DNA of 64,000 bases from positions 372,001-436,000 of the forward strand of contig JAWKHI010000001.1 in NCBI GenBank assembly GCA_041394885.1, given 5' to 3'. Position 1 is the stretch's first letter. Each line of letters starts with the position of its first letter. Source of the stretch: DSOI01 sp041394885. GTDB lineage: Bacteria > Acidobacteriota > Terriglobia > Bryobacterales > Bryobacteraceae. The position numbers and the translations under genes are program-made. Of this stretch, positions 7,516-16,400 are shown piece after piece. The notes beneath the pieces are model-generated. The model searched no databases and was not told where the DNA came from. It worked only from the letters and a program-made list of their open reading frames with translations.

Positions 7516-9252
7516 ATGAATTGGCCCGGCGCATGCACTTACCAAGTCCGCATGACCTCCCTAGTATTGACGAAAGAGACGCGGCGCGTGGCGTTGCGTC
7601 TCCTATTTGGGCTTCTTTGGATTGCAGTATGCTTTGCGCAACCGCGCAGCGAGCGGCGTCAATCCGTAGAGTTCGATAAGTTTTCCAAGAACCAAAAAGT
7701 TGACGTCCTGATCCGTTTCAAGGGTAGCTTGAACAGCAGCAAGCTGAACATGGTGAGGCAGAAAGGCGTGGCGGACAAGCGGCAACTCGGCCGATTCCGG
7801 ACATTCGCGGTGAAGGCGATGCCGGTGGCCGCCGTGGAAGCACTTTCCAAGCATCCCGACGTCGAATACATTACACCGGACCGCAAGGTGAAGTTGAGCA
7901 TGGACTACGCGGTACCGACGGTGGGCGCCGATCTGGCATGGAACACCGGCTACGATGGCGCCGGGATCGGGGTGGCGGTGATCGACTCCGGAATCGCCGA
8001 TCACGCGGATTTGCGGACGGCACAGGGAGCGTCGCGGGTGGTCTACCGCGAGACGTTCGCCGGCGGCCTGGCAGACGTACACGGACACGGAACGCACGTG
8101 GCGGGGATCATCGGGGCCAATGGGGCGTCGATCACCAGCGGCGATAAGAGGGTGAAGGGCGTGGCTCCCAAAGTGAACCTGATCGACCTGCATGTGCTCG
8201 GCAACGACGGCACGGCGGAGGAAAGCGCGATTCTGGCGGCGATCGACCGCGCGATTCAATTGAAGAACACCTACAACATCCGGGTGATCAATCTTTCCGT
8301 CGGGCGGCCGATTTTCGAAAGCTACTCGATCGATCCGCTATGCCAGGCGGTGGAGGAAGCGTGGAAGGCGGGCATCGTGGTGGTGGTGGCGGCGGGCAAC
8401 CTGGGCCGCGACAACAGCTTCGACAATCATGGCTATGCGACGATCACCTCGCCGGGCAACAGTCCTTACGTGATTACGGTGGGAGCGACGAATACGAAGT
8501 CCACCACCAGCCGTGGGGACGATGTGATCGCCACCTACAGCTCGAAGGGACCGTCCGTGATCGACCATTTCCTGAAGCCCGACCTGGTGGCGCCGGGCAA
8601 CAAGATTCTGTCGACCAAGGCGTCCGACACGATGACGCTGGCGCAGGAACTGCCGGGCAATGCGGTGCCGATGTCGCTGTTCAGCCCCAATGCCAGCGGC
8701 AACTCGCCGTACTTCCGCCTGAGCGGCACCAGCATGGCAACGCCCGTTGTGGCGGGAGCGGCGGCTCTGCTGCTGCAAAAACAACCGAACCTAACGCCGG
8801 ATCAGGTGAAGGCGCGTCTGATGAAGACGGCGCGCAAGGACTTCGCGCCGAGCATGTCGACCACCGATCCGGTGACCGGGATTACCTACACGAGCAATCA
8901 CGACATCTTCACGGTGGGCGCGGGTTACCTGGACGTGAGCGCGGCGCTGGCCAGCACCGAGACGGCCAGCGGCAACGCACTGTCGCCGCAAGTGGTGTCG
9001 AACCCGATCACCGGGCAAGCGTCGATCGTGATGGCCAGCAACGTAATTTGGGGAACCAACGTGATCTGGGGAACCAATGTGATTTGGGGGACCAACGTGA
9101 TCTGGGGCACCAACGTGATTTGGGGCACCAACGTCATCTGGGGAACCAACGCCGCGCAGGGCTATAACGTGATCTGGGGCACGAGCGCCGATACGGCATC
9201 GGACCTCACCGGCGCGCAAAGCAATTCTTCCATCGGAGCGGGCGAGAACTAG
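7516..9252 (+). CDS. Secreted subtilisin-family (S8) serine protease with C-terminal NVIWGT repeats
   Basis: The 578-residue protein has an N-terminal hydrophobic export segment (about 25-43), an inhibitor-I9-like propeptide (about 55-122) and a peptidase domain (about 140-460). The catalytic triad is visible: Asp in AVIDSGIADH, His in HGHGTHVAGI and Ser in LSGTSMATPVVAG; the oxyanion Asn is in VVAAGNLG. The C-terminus holds six tandem NVIWGT units and a seventh after a 6-residue gap. CGGAG 6-9 nt before the ATG at 7516 supports this start; an ATG at 7552 is possible and would still leave the signal intact. It probably degrades protein outside the cell. The tail could be a surface-retention or processing signal. 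Confidence 0.92.
   Translation: MNWPGACTYQVRMTSLVLTKETRRVALRLLFGLLWIAVCFAQPRSERRQSVEFDKFSKNQKVDVLIRFKGSLNSSKLNMVRQKGVADKRQLGRFRTFAVKAMPVAAVEALSKHPDVEYITPDRKVKLSMDYAVPTVGADLAWNTGYDGAGIGVAVIDSGIADHADLRTAQGASRVVYRETFAGGLADVHGHGTHVAGIIGANGASITSGDKRVKGVAPKVNLIDLHVLGNDGTAEESAILAAIDRAIQLKNTYNIRVINLSVGRPIFESYSIDPLCQAVEEAWKAGIVVVVAAGNLGRDNSFDNHGYATITSPGNSPYVITVGATNTKSTTSRGDDVIATYSSKGPSVIDHFLKPDLVAPGNKILSTKASDTMTLAQELPGNAVPMSLFSPNASGNSPYFRLSGTSMATPVVAGAAALLLQKQPNLTPDQVKARLMKTARKDFAPSMSTTDPVTGITYTSNHDIFTVGAGYLDVSAALASTETASGNALSPQVVSNPITGQASIVMASNVIWGTNVIWGTNVIWGTNVIWGTNVIWGTNVIWGTNAAQGYNVIWGTSADTASDLTGAQSNSSIGAGEN
9040..9183 (+). repeat. 18-bp tandem coding repeat encoding NVIWGT
   Basis: Six contiguous 18-nt units occupy 9040-9147, each encoding Asn-Val-Ile-Trp-Gly-Thr, and a seventh lies at 9166-9183 after a degenerate unit (NAAQGY). 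The units differ mainly at third codon positions (GTA/GTG/GTC, ATT/ATC, GGA/GGG/GGC), so the peptide rather than the DNA seems to be conserved. Confidence 0.95.
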
Positions 9253-9291
9253 TCCAAATGGGAATGGAACGGCAATACGGAGGACGACGTC

Positions 9292-10698
9292 ATGCCTGAC
9301 CGGGCCAAACGATACGCGATCTCCATCAGCGCCGCCGGCGCGATTGCGCTCGCGGCGGGCCTGCTCTCCGGACTGGGAGTGGGTTATGGCAGCTACGACA
9401 CGCTGATCCGGTTTCTGGTTTTCTTCATTCCGGCCGTGATCACCTCGATCTGGAAGATGCGGTTGCCAATCATCGACGGCTCCTATTCCTGGAGCTTTGC
9501 GTTCATCCTGTTGTCGGCGACGCAGTTGAGCCTGGCCGAAACGGTGGCGATGGGCGCGGTGACGGGGTTGTTGGCGTCGGTGGCTAACCGCAACAGCCGC
9601 CCGACTTCGTTGCAGGCCTCGTTCAACACGGCCAACGTGACGCTGAGCGCAGCGGTGGCCTGGGGCGTGGCGCATTGTTTCGACGCGACGGCGGCGAACC
9701 GGCCAGCGATTCTGGCGGCGGTGGGCGCGGCCTACTTCGTCACCAACACGGTGATCGTATCGGGTGTACTGGCGCTGCTGCAGGGCAAGCCGCTGCGGGA
9801 AGTGTGCCGGCAGTGGTATCAGGGTCCCTTTCTGTACTTCGTGATCGGGGTGGCTCTGGTGGGTCTGCTGCCGCAGCCGACCTGGCAGGCTCCAGCGGAG
9901 GCGTGGCTGGTGCTGGTGCCGTTGCTGTACCTTGTGCATTTTTTCCACGGGTTGACGCAGACGCGAGCGCCGGAAGAAGAGTCCGCCCCGGCGGCTGCGG
10001 GGATGCCGTGGAAGGCCCGGGCTCACCTGACGATGGTGATTCTGGCGGGTGCGCTGATCGCGGGCTGGAGCGCCAGTCTTTGGGACGGCGTGAACCTGCC
10101 GCGGCTGGCGGTGTATCTGGCCGCATCGGCGTTGTTGTCGGGCTGCAAACTGAAACTTCCGCGGACCGATACGGCGCTTTCGCTCGGATTCATCATCACG
10201 CTGGTGGCGATCGCGCAGGCGACCCTGCCGGAGGCGATCCTCATCGGCGGTGTGTCGGCGCTAGTGCAGAGCTACTGGAAAACGCTACGCCGGCCGATGC
10301 CGGTGCAGGTACTATTCAACTTCTTCAGCCTGGTGATCAGCGTGTCGGCTGCCTACGGAGTGACCCGCGGCCTATTCGCGGAAGCCTTGGCCGATTCCCC
10401 GGCGGCATTCTTCGCCACGGCTGCGATCGCGCTGTATGTCATCAATACAGTGGTGGTGGCGGCGATGCTGGCGCATCTGGCGGGCCGCTCGCTCGGCACC
10501 GTCTGGCAGTGGAACAACTTCTGGCTGTTGCCCTACTATCTGGCAGGCGCGGCGGGCGCGGCCGTGATCACGGCGGTGGCTCGCGATGCGGGATGGGAGA
10601 TGTCGCTGCTGGTTCTGCCTTTGTTCGGACTGCTGCACATCGCCTACCGGCTGAAGCTGAGCCAATGGATGGGGACGGTGCATCCGGCGAAGGGTTGA
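9292..10698 (+). CDS. Polytopic membrane protein made of two MASE9-like sensor repeats, no output domain
   Basis: The 468-residue protein is almost entirely hydrophobic, with about 14 membrane segments. The two halves are similar: IWKMRLPIIDGSYSWSFAFI and CKLKLPRTDTALSLGFIITL are followed by matching stretches around ETVAMGAVTGLLAS and EAILIGGVSALVQS, and then by LQASFNTANVTLSAAVAWGV and VQVLFNFFSLVISVSAAYGV. This looks like an internal duplication of the membrane-sensor type that precedes GGDEF or HD-GYP domains in other proteins. No cytoplasmic output domain is present. GGAGG lies 9 nt upstream of the start. It may act with a separate signalling partner or be a transporter; function is unknown. 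Confidence 0.7.
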   Translation: MPDRAKRYAISISAAGAIALAAGLLSGLGVGYGSYDTLIRFLVFFIPAVITSIWKMRLPIIDGSYSWSFAFILLSATQLSLAETVAMGAVTGLLASVANRNSRPTSLQASFNTANVTLSAAVAWGVAHCFDATAANRPAILAAVGAAYFVTNTVIVSGVLALLQGKPLREVCRQWYQGPFLYFVIGVALVGLLPQPTWQAPAEAWLVLVPLLYLVHFFHGLTQTRAPEEESAPAAAGMPWKARAHLTMVILAGALIAGWSASLWDGVNLPRLAVYLAASALLSGCKLKLPRTDTALSLGFIITLVAIAQATLPEAILIGGVSALVQSYWKTLRRPMPVQVLFNFFSLVISVSAAYGVTRGLFAEALADSPAAFFATAAIALYVINTVVVAAMLAHLAGRSLGTVWQWNNFWLLPYYLAGAAGAAVITAVARDAGWEMSLLVLPLFGLLHIAYRLKLSQWMGTVHPAKG

Positions 10699-10735
10699 TT
10701 CGAACGCATCGACCAATCGAGGAAAAGCCACGGTT

Positions 10736-12430
10736 CTACTTGACGGCGATCGTGACACCGTCCGCGCTGGGGATGCCGCCGATGAGAACGCGCAGAGAGG
10801 TGTCCTTGGCGCCCTTGATCTGCGGAACCCGGACGTTGATCTGCATGATCGAGGAGGCAAGGCCGACCACTCCGCCGGCGTAGAGAACTTCCGAGTCAGC
10901 CCCTCCGATCTGGACCGAAACGCGGGTGTTCGGGGTAGTGGAGACGGCGGTGACAAGTTGACCGGTGGAGGTGGGGGGATTGGTGACGCCCTCGCCTGTG
11001 ACGTAGATGACGATGATCGATCCCACCGGTGCCGAGGCCCGTTCGCTGTTGAGGGTATAGGCTCCCGACCCGACGTCATAATTGAACGCCACCGCCTGGC
11101 CGAGTCCGGTTCCCGCGGAGGTGAAGATACCGGGAGAGGCCTCGGCGACCACGAACACCGGCGAGGCCGTGGAGACGCCGTTGTACTGCACCGCCACCGG
11201 CACCGACGCCCCGATGGGGACACCGTAAGGGACCAGCGCCGCCACCTGTGTCGCCGAGGTGTAAATGACCGGAGACGGCGTGCCGTTGACGAATACCTGC
11301 GTTCCAGCCAGAGTGGTGGCGATGGTGGCGTTGCCTACCGGGGGGACAAAGGTGGTGAGAGAGTCCGGGCCGAGACCGGCGCCGAACAGGACGATCATCT
11401 CACCGGGAGCGATCGGGCCCGGGCGGAAGGTGGCCGCATTGACCAACGAGTTCAGGGTTGGCGTGGAAGAGAGGACGGTGAAGGTCCGGCTTCCGCTGTC
11501 TCCGCCGCCTGTGGCCGGGTTGGAGGCGATGACCGCGATGGCGCCAGGCACGGTGAGAAGCGCGGCGGGCAGGATAGCCGTCACGACATTGGGTCCGACG
11601 AAGGTGGTGGCGAGGTCGACGCCGCCGGCCCTGACAATGGTGTCCGGGGCGAAGTTGCTCCCGGTGACGGTGACAACGGTGTCGCTAGAGCCCTCGGTGA
11701 TCTGAAAGGGCCAAAGGCTGGTGAGGGTTGGGACGCCAGCCTGCACGGTGAGCGAAACCTTGATCGTGATCGACTTGTTGGCGGCCTGCGGCGCGGTGAT
11801 GGTGACGGCGCCACTATAGGAACCAGGGGCGAGGCCGGCGGGGTTGGCGGTGACGGCAACGGCGGTGGGAAAGGCGGGGAACACAGCCCCGCTGACAGGG
11901 CTCACCGACAGCCAGGATCCGCCGCCGGCCTTGGTGGAAAACGGCACGATGGCATCGGAGGTGACCAGGGAAACGGCGCCGGCGGCCGGCAAGGTCTGGC
12001 CGCGAACATAGACGAAATCGAGCGTCGCGGGCGTCGCGGTCAGCGTCGAGGGCGGCGACTTGACGGTGAGGGTGACCGGGATGGTGACGCTTTCCGCGGC
12101 GCTCGCGATGACCACCGCACCGGAGTATGTGCCGAGGGTAAGTGTGGTGGGATTGATCGATGCCTTCACCGATGCCGGGAGCGATCCCGACGCGGGACTG
12201 ACGGAGAGCCAGAGACCGCCGGAGGTGGCGGCGGTGTAGGCGGCAGCGGGAGTGCCGGCGATGGTGATGGTTTGCGCGGCCGGGAACTTCGCGTCCCCGA
12301 TGGTGAAGGTGAACGCGAGAGAGGCGGGCTTGATCTTCAGCGTCGACTGGGCCGAGGCGGAAGAGGCGAGGGCGACAACCATCGAAACGAGTGTGAGCAG
12401 GGGGGAAAGAAGGCGGGCCGGTGCGATCAT
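10736..12430 (-). CDS. Secreted BACON / IPT / TIGR03437 repeat protein
   Basis: This 564-residue exported protein (signal peptide about 1-28, ending SSASAQ) is built of beta-sandwich modules. Two BACON-like domains come first, marked by GGLWLSVSPASGSLP and GGSWLSVSPVSGAVFP. An IPT/TIG domain follows (ITEGSSDTVVTVTGSNF). The last 230 residues form the C-terminal domain known as TIGR03437, seen as SLVNAATFRPGPIAPGEMIVLFG followed by GAGLGPDS and YVTGEGVTNPP, which is abundant in Solibacter. The start at 12430 places the signal at the N-terminus; an upstream in-frame start at 12481 is less likely. No enzyme motif is seen; adhesion or carbohydrate binding at the cell surface is the best guess. 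Confidence 0.85.
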   Translation of the reverse strand: MIAPARLLSPLLTLVSMVVALASSASAQSTLKIKPASLAFTFTIGDAKFPAAQTITIAGTPAAAYTAATSGGLWLSVSPASGSLPASVKASINPTTLTLGTYSGAVVIASAAESVTIPVTLTVKSPPSTLTATPATLDFVYVRGQTLPAAGAVSLVTSDAIVPFSTKAGGGSWLSVSPVSGAVFPAFPTAVAVTANPAGLAPGSYSGAVTITAPQAANKSITIKVSLTVQAGVPTLTSLWPFQITEGSSDTVVTVTGSNFAPDTIVRAGGVDLATTFVGPNVVTAILPAALLTVPGAIAVIASNPATGGGDSGSRTFTVLSSTPTLNSLVNAATFRPGPIAPGEMIVLFGAGLGPDSLTTFVPPVGNATIATTLAGTQVFVNGTPSPVIYTSATQVAALVPYGVPIGASVPVAVQYNGVSTASPVFVVAEASPGIFTSAGTGLGQAVAFNYDVGSGAYTLNSERASAPVGSIIVIYVTGEGVTNPPTSTGQLVTAVSTTPNTRVSVQIGGADSEVLYAGGVVGLASSIMQINVRVPQIKGAKDTSLRVLIGGIPSADGVTIAVK

Positions 12431-12509
12431 CAGACAGCTGATCGTCGCCGGCGGACGCCGAGCGGAGGGAATAGGAATCAATCGCTGGCGGAAGCCGCAG
12501 AAAGATTTA

Positions 12510-13328
12510 CTACCGGTCTAGCTCCTCGGGGAAGACGGCATAGCCCGACGGTGGAGGGAATATCTCACGGATGAGATTCAGACGTTTCCGCAGGAAGCGG
12601 CTGGGGAGTTGGCGGGGCCCGGTCTCGACGTCGATGTCGCAGCAGATACCGTGGAGGTAGAGGGTCAAGGTGTCGACCAGGGAGTGGCGGGCGTACTCGC
12701 GAAACGCTTTGGAGTCGCGGATATGGCCGTTCTGGCGGCGTAGCAGGACCTGTTTGTGCTGCCAGCTTTCCTCGTCCACCTCGCCATGCATGTGATTGGA
12801 CAGCTCCTCACGGATGAGGCCCTGGTAGCCGGCCACTTTCGCCGGAGGGCAAGACTCAGCGATGTGAGCGGCCAGTTGATGATACAGCTCGTAGTGATAT
12901 TCGGCGACTTCCATTTCGTCGATGGCGAGGACGATCACCAGCGTTTCGCCTTCGAGCCAACGCAGCGCTCGCAAAGCGCGTCCATCGGGTGGGGATTCGA
13001 AGGCGACCCACTCGCCCTTGGCGGCGATTGTGGCGTGATCCTTGCCCCTCTCCGCCGCGGCGGCGCCCTTCCCTGCCCTGGTCTCGGTTTTGCCGTTCGC
13101 GCGCTCGAGATAGGGCACCAACAGAACGATAAGGCGCGGCAGGATGGCCTCGGCGGCGGGCGGAAGCGCGGCGAGGGGATCTTCGAGGTAATCGCGGAGG
13201 TCTTCTTCGTTGAGGGTGGCGCCCGCGGCGAAGTAGGAAACGCGGGTGTTGAGGGGAACGGCCTGATCGCGAACCCTGTCAAAAAAATCGCCCAGGTTCA
13301 CGCGGCCAGTGTCGGATTTTGCGGGCAT
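12510..13328 (-). CDS. Cytosolic protein of unknown function
   Basis: I do not recognise this 272-residue protein. It has no signal peptide or membrane segment. It is acidic, with an Ala/Lys/Gly-rich linker near residues 95-115 and a His/Glu-rich stretch near 180-205 (LSNHMHGEVDEESWQHKQ). The C-terminal half looks helical. The frame stays open upstream to 13643, but that part overlaps the kinase gene and has shadow-like composition, so the ATG at 13328 was chosen. It lies 83 nt downstream of the kinase gene on the same strand, so it may be co-transcribed and could be a kinase substrate or partner. Confidence 0.65.
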   Translation of the reverse strand: MPAKSDTGRVNLGDFFDRVRDQAVPLNTRVSYFAAGATLNEEDLRDYLEDPLAALPPAAEAILPRLIVLLVPYLERANGKTETRAGKGAAAAERGKDHATIAAKGEWVAFESPPDGRALRALRWLEGETLVIVLAIDEMEVAEYHYELYHQLAAHIAESCPPAKVAGYQGLIREELSNHMHGEVDEESWQHKQVLLRRQNGHIRDSKAFREYARHSLVDTLTLYLHGICCDIDVETGPRQLPSRFLRKRLNLIREIFPPPSGYAVFPEELDR

Positions 13329-13411
13329 TTCTGATTGGAAGTGGAATTGGGGTTCCAATCCGATTCTAGCAGCCTGATCCGCACGGGGCGACCCGAACCG
13401 GAGTTTGGCGG

Positions 13412-16400
13412 CTAGCGTGCCGGCTGGACGGAATACTTCTGAATTCCGATGGGTCCGCGGAAACCGAACTTGCCGGGCAGAAAGGAGGTGCTCTTGAAAC
13501 GCGCGGCATCGAAGGTGGCGGTCTTGCCCTCCACGGCGACTTCGATGCGTGTGGGGCGGATGGTGATTCTCACGTTCTCGGCATCCTTGGGAAGCGGGAC
13601 CTTGCCCCGGTTCTCGGTTTTGCCATTCACGACCTCCTTGCACTCGAGGTTGTCGCCCATTTCAAACAGGACGTAGTTGCGGGAATCGCGCCAGGCAGCC
13701 ATGAAGCGGACTTCGCGGCGTCCGCCGAAGACCCCCAGGGTTTTGCCGCGCCCCTGGACGGTGAATGAGACGACGGCGGGCCCATCGAGAGCGATGTATC
13801 GGCTCTGGAGGTCCCCGAGCGTGGACCACCCGTCTTTTTCCTGCCAGTTGCCGCCCTCCATGGCGTTGAGGGCGGCGTCTCCACTCACCGGATTCAGAGA
13901 AGGGGCGTCCCTGCCGAGCCGAATCTCGAGATCTTGCGTCTGGCCGGCGCGGACGGTGACAGGGAATCGCCGGGCTGGCATTCCGGGAGCGATCGCCTGA
14001 AATTCGTAGTCGCCGGGCGGGAGTTGAATGCGTCCGGGACGAACGGGCTTGTTCCGCTCGCCGCCGCCGGAAAAGGTAACGTTGGCATTGGGCGTGGCGA
14101 GGGTGAGTTGCACGAAGCCGGCGGTGGGGGCTGAAGTAAGCAGGTCACGGGCGTTCACCGCGATGGTTTGCCCGGCAGCGAAGCCGCGGCTGAGATCCTT
14201 GGATATTTGGCCGGGGGCGCGGAGGCCGACGGTGTGGCTGCCTGGGTTCACCTTCTGCGAAAAGGCGCCGTTGGAGCCGACTTCGCCGACCGGGCGGCCG
14301 TCGACGAGCACTTGGGCACCCGGCGGCGCGTTGGTAATGGCAAGCGAAGCCATTTGGGGCGAGAGGGGGAACGCCTCGGCGCGCATTCCTGGACGCACGT
14401 CGATCTTGCGGTCACCGGAATCGCCCCACCCGGGTTTGGAGACGCGGACGGTATAAGCGCCCGGGGTCAGTTGCAGGGCCAATTGTCCAGCGGCGGTCTC
14501 TCCGGCCGGCTTCCCGTTGACGGTAACGGTGGCGCCGTCTTCGTTGGAGGTGATGAGGAAGTCCACCAGACCGGGCGCCATGAGATAGATATAAATGCCG
14601 GGCGCGGGGCGGATTTCCCAGCCCACCTGACGCCGCTCCTTACCGTCGCTGACGGTAGCCGCCTGACGTCCGGCGGGGAGCCCCGGAAGGGACAGGCCGC
14701 CACTGGGCACGTTCACGCTTCGCCCGCCGAATACCGCGGTAGCGGGGCCGTGAATGGTGGCTGCGTCCTTGTAGGTGGCCACAACGGCGCCAAAAGCGCC
14801 CTGAGACCGAAAGCCTTCCACCACGGGGATGGACGCAGTGGCGGTGCGCACCTGGAATGCCGCTTTGCCGAGCGCATTGGAGATTTCGACACGGTGGCCG
14901 CCGGGCCCGACCGTGAAGCTGGCGCGGCCGTTCACCGTCCGCAGCGTGCGGCCATCGAAGACGGCTTGGCCGGACCCGATGGATAACTCGACGAGCGTCG
15001 GCGCCGGCTTCAACTCCACCGGCTCTGGGGGAGGGCTTCCCGGGCCGGCGACGATGGAGAAACTGGCCGGCTCAAAACCGTCGGCGGACGCGACCACTTC
15101 GTAGGTTCCGGCGGGAAGGCGTGCCTGGCGTCCGGAGCCGAGATCCTGCTCGCCGATCTGGAGCTTGGCCTCCGCCGGGGTGACGTTGAAAACCACGTCG
15201 AAGCCATCCGGCGGGAGGGGCGCCGGTTCGGGGTCCGTGAGCGGGGGTGGCGAAGGAGGAATTTCGGCAGGTTGACGGCTGCCGAGTGCGAACCAGAGAA
15301 CGGCTCCGGCCACCGGAATCAGCGCCAGAGGCGCGAGCCAGATGAGAGGAAAGGGCTTCTTCGCGGGCGGTGGGGCCGTGGGCCTGGCCTGAGCAGGCGG
15401 TGCGGAGGCAGGCGGAAGAGTCCCACGATTGGCCGGTGGCGGAGGAACGGGCGGCGCTTTGGCCGCCGGCGCTGGCTGGGTGGGCGGGGGCGCCGGCGGA
15501 GGAACAGAGTGCGGCTTCACCCGGGGTGGGAACGGCACGGCGATTGTTTCGGCCTCTTCGCGAAGGGCCGGAGGGGAAGTGGGAGGAGGAACCGCGGCCG
15601 GAACCTTGTGCTCGCCGGTGGTGCGCTCGAGCGAGGCGCGCAGACGAGTGAGGCGAGCTTCGAGGGGGTAGGTGCTCAGCCCCCTGGCCACTTCCGCCAC
15701 AGCGCCGGCGATGTCCCCCGCGGCTTGCTTTTCGCGCGCCCGTGCGATGTGCGTCTCGACGACCGAATCGCGTTTGCGGTCAGCGATCAGCGCGGTGAGG
15801 CTGCGCGCCTGGGGATGGTCAGGGTCGATCGAGGACGCTTCAGTGAGGAGTTCGTCGGCCTTGCTCCAGTCGGTTTCGAGCTTCTCGGAGGCGAGTTTGA
15901 ACAGCGAATCGACGAGGGCAGCGCGGGGCATCTTGCCGGCGGGGTCCACGCGCCGGGCGGCACGGAGGATATCGACGCTCTGCTCGAGGTTGCCGGTGGT
16001 GGCGTGGGTGCGGGCCTCTTCGACGAGTTTCTGAGCCTCAGCGGACCGTTGCATTCCCTGGCTGGCCAGCTTCTCGAGCGCAATCAATTCCGCGTCACCG
16101 GGATACTCGGCGAGAGCGCTTTTGGCGAGACTGCCAGCGCGGGCCGGATCACCGGCGAGAATGGCGGCGTCGATCTGCTCGGCCCATCGAGCCCTGGATT
16201 CGGTTCGCGACTGCTGCTCGAGGCGTTTCTGAACCCGGTCATATTCGAACTCGATGCCGGGATACTGACCGTGAATATTGCGAAGAATGTCCCACTGGGA
16301 GAGCGCTTCGGAGAAATGCCCCTGATCCTCGAAGGCGCGCGCCTTGGCCACGATCGAGTTGACCAGATCCCGTTTCTGGCGCGCGGACTTGAGGGCCATA

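Noticed and set aside
9040..9183. CRISPR-like direct repeats
   Set aside because: The 18-nt units are contiguous, in frame and encode NVIWGT; there are no spacers or cas genes.
10690..10715. GATTCGAAC, resembling the complement of a tRNA T-loop
   Set aside because: The flanking bases cannot form the T-stem or a cloverleaf, and the site overlaps the end of a coding gene.
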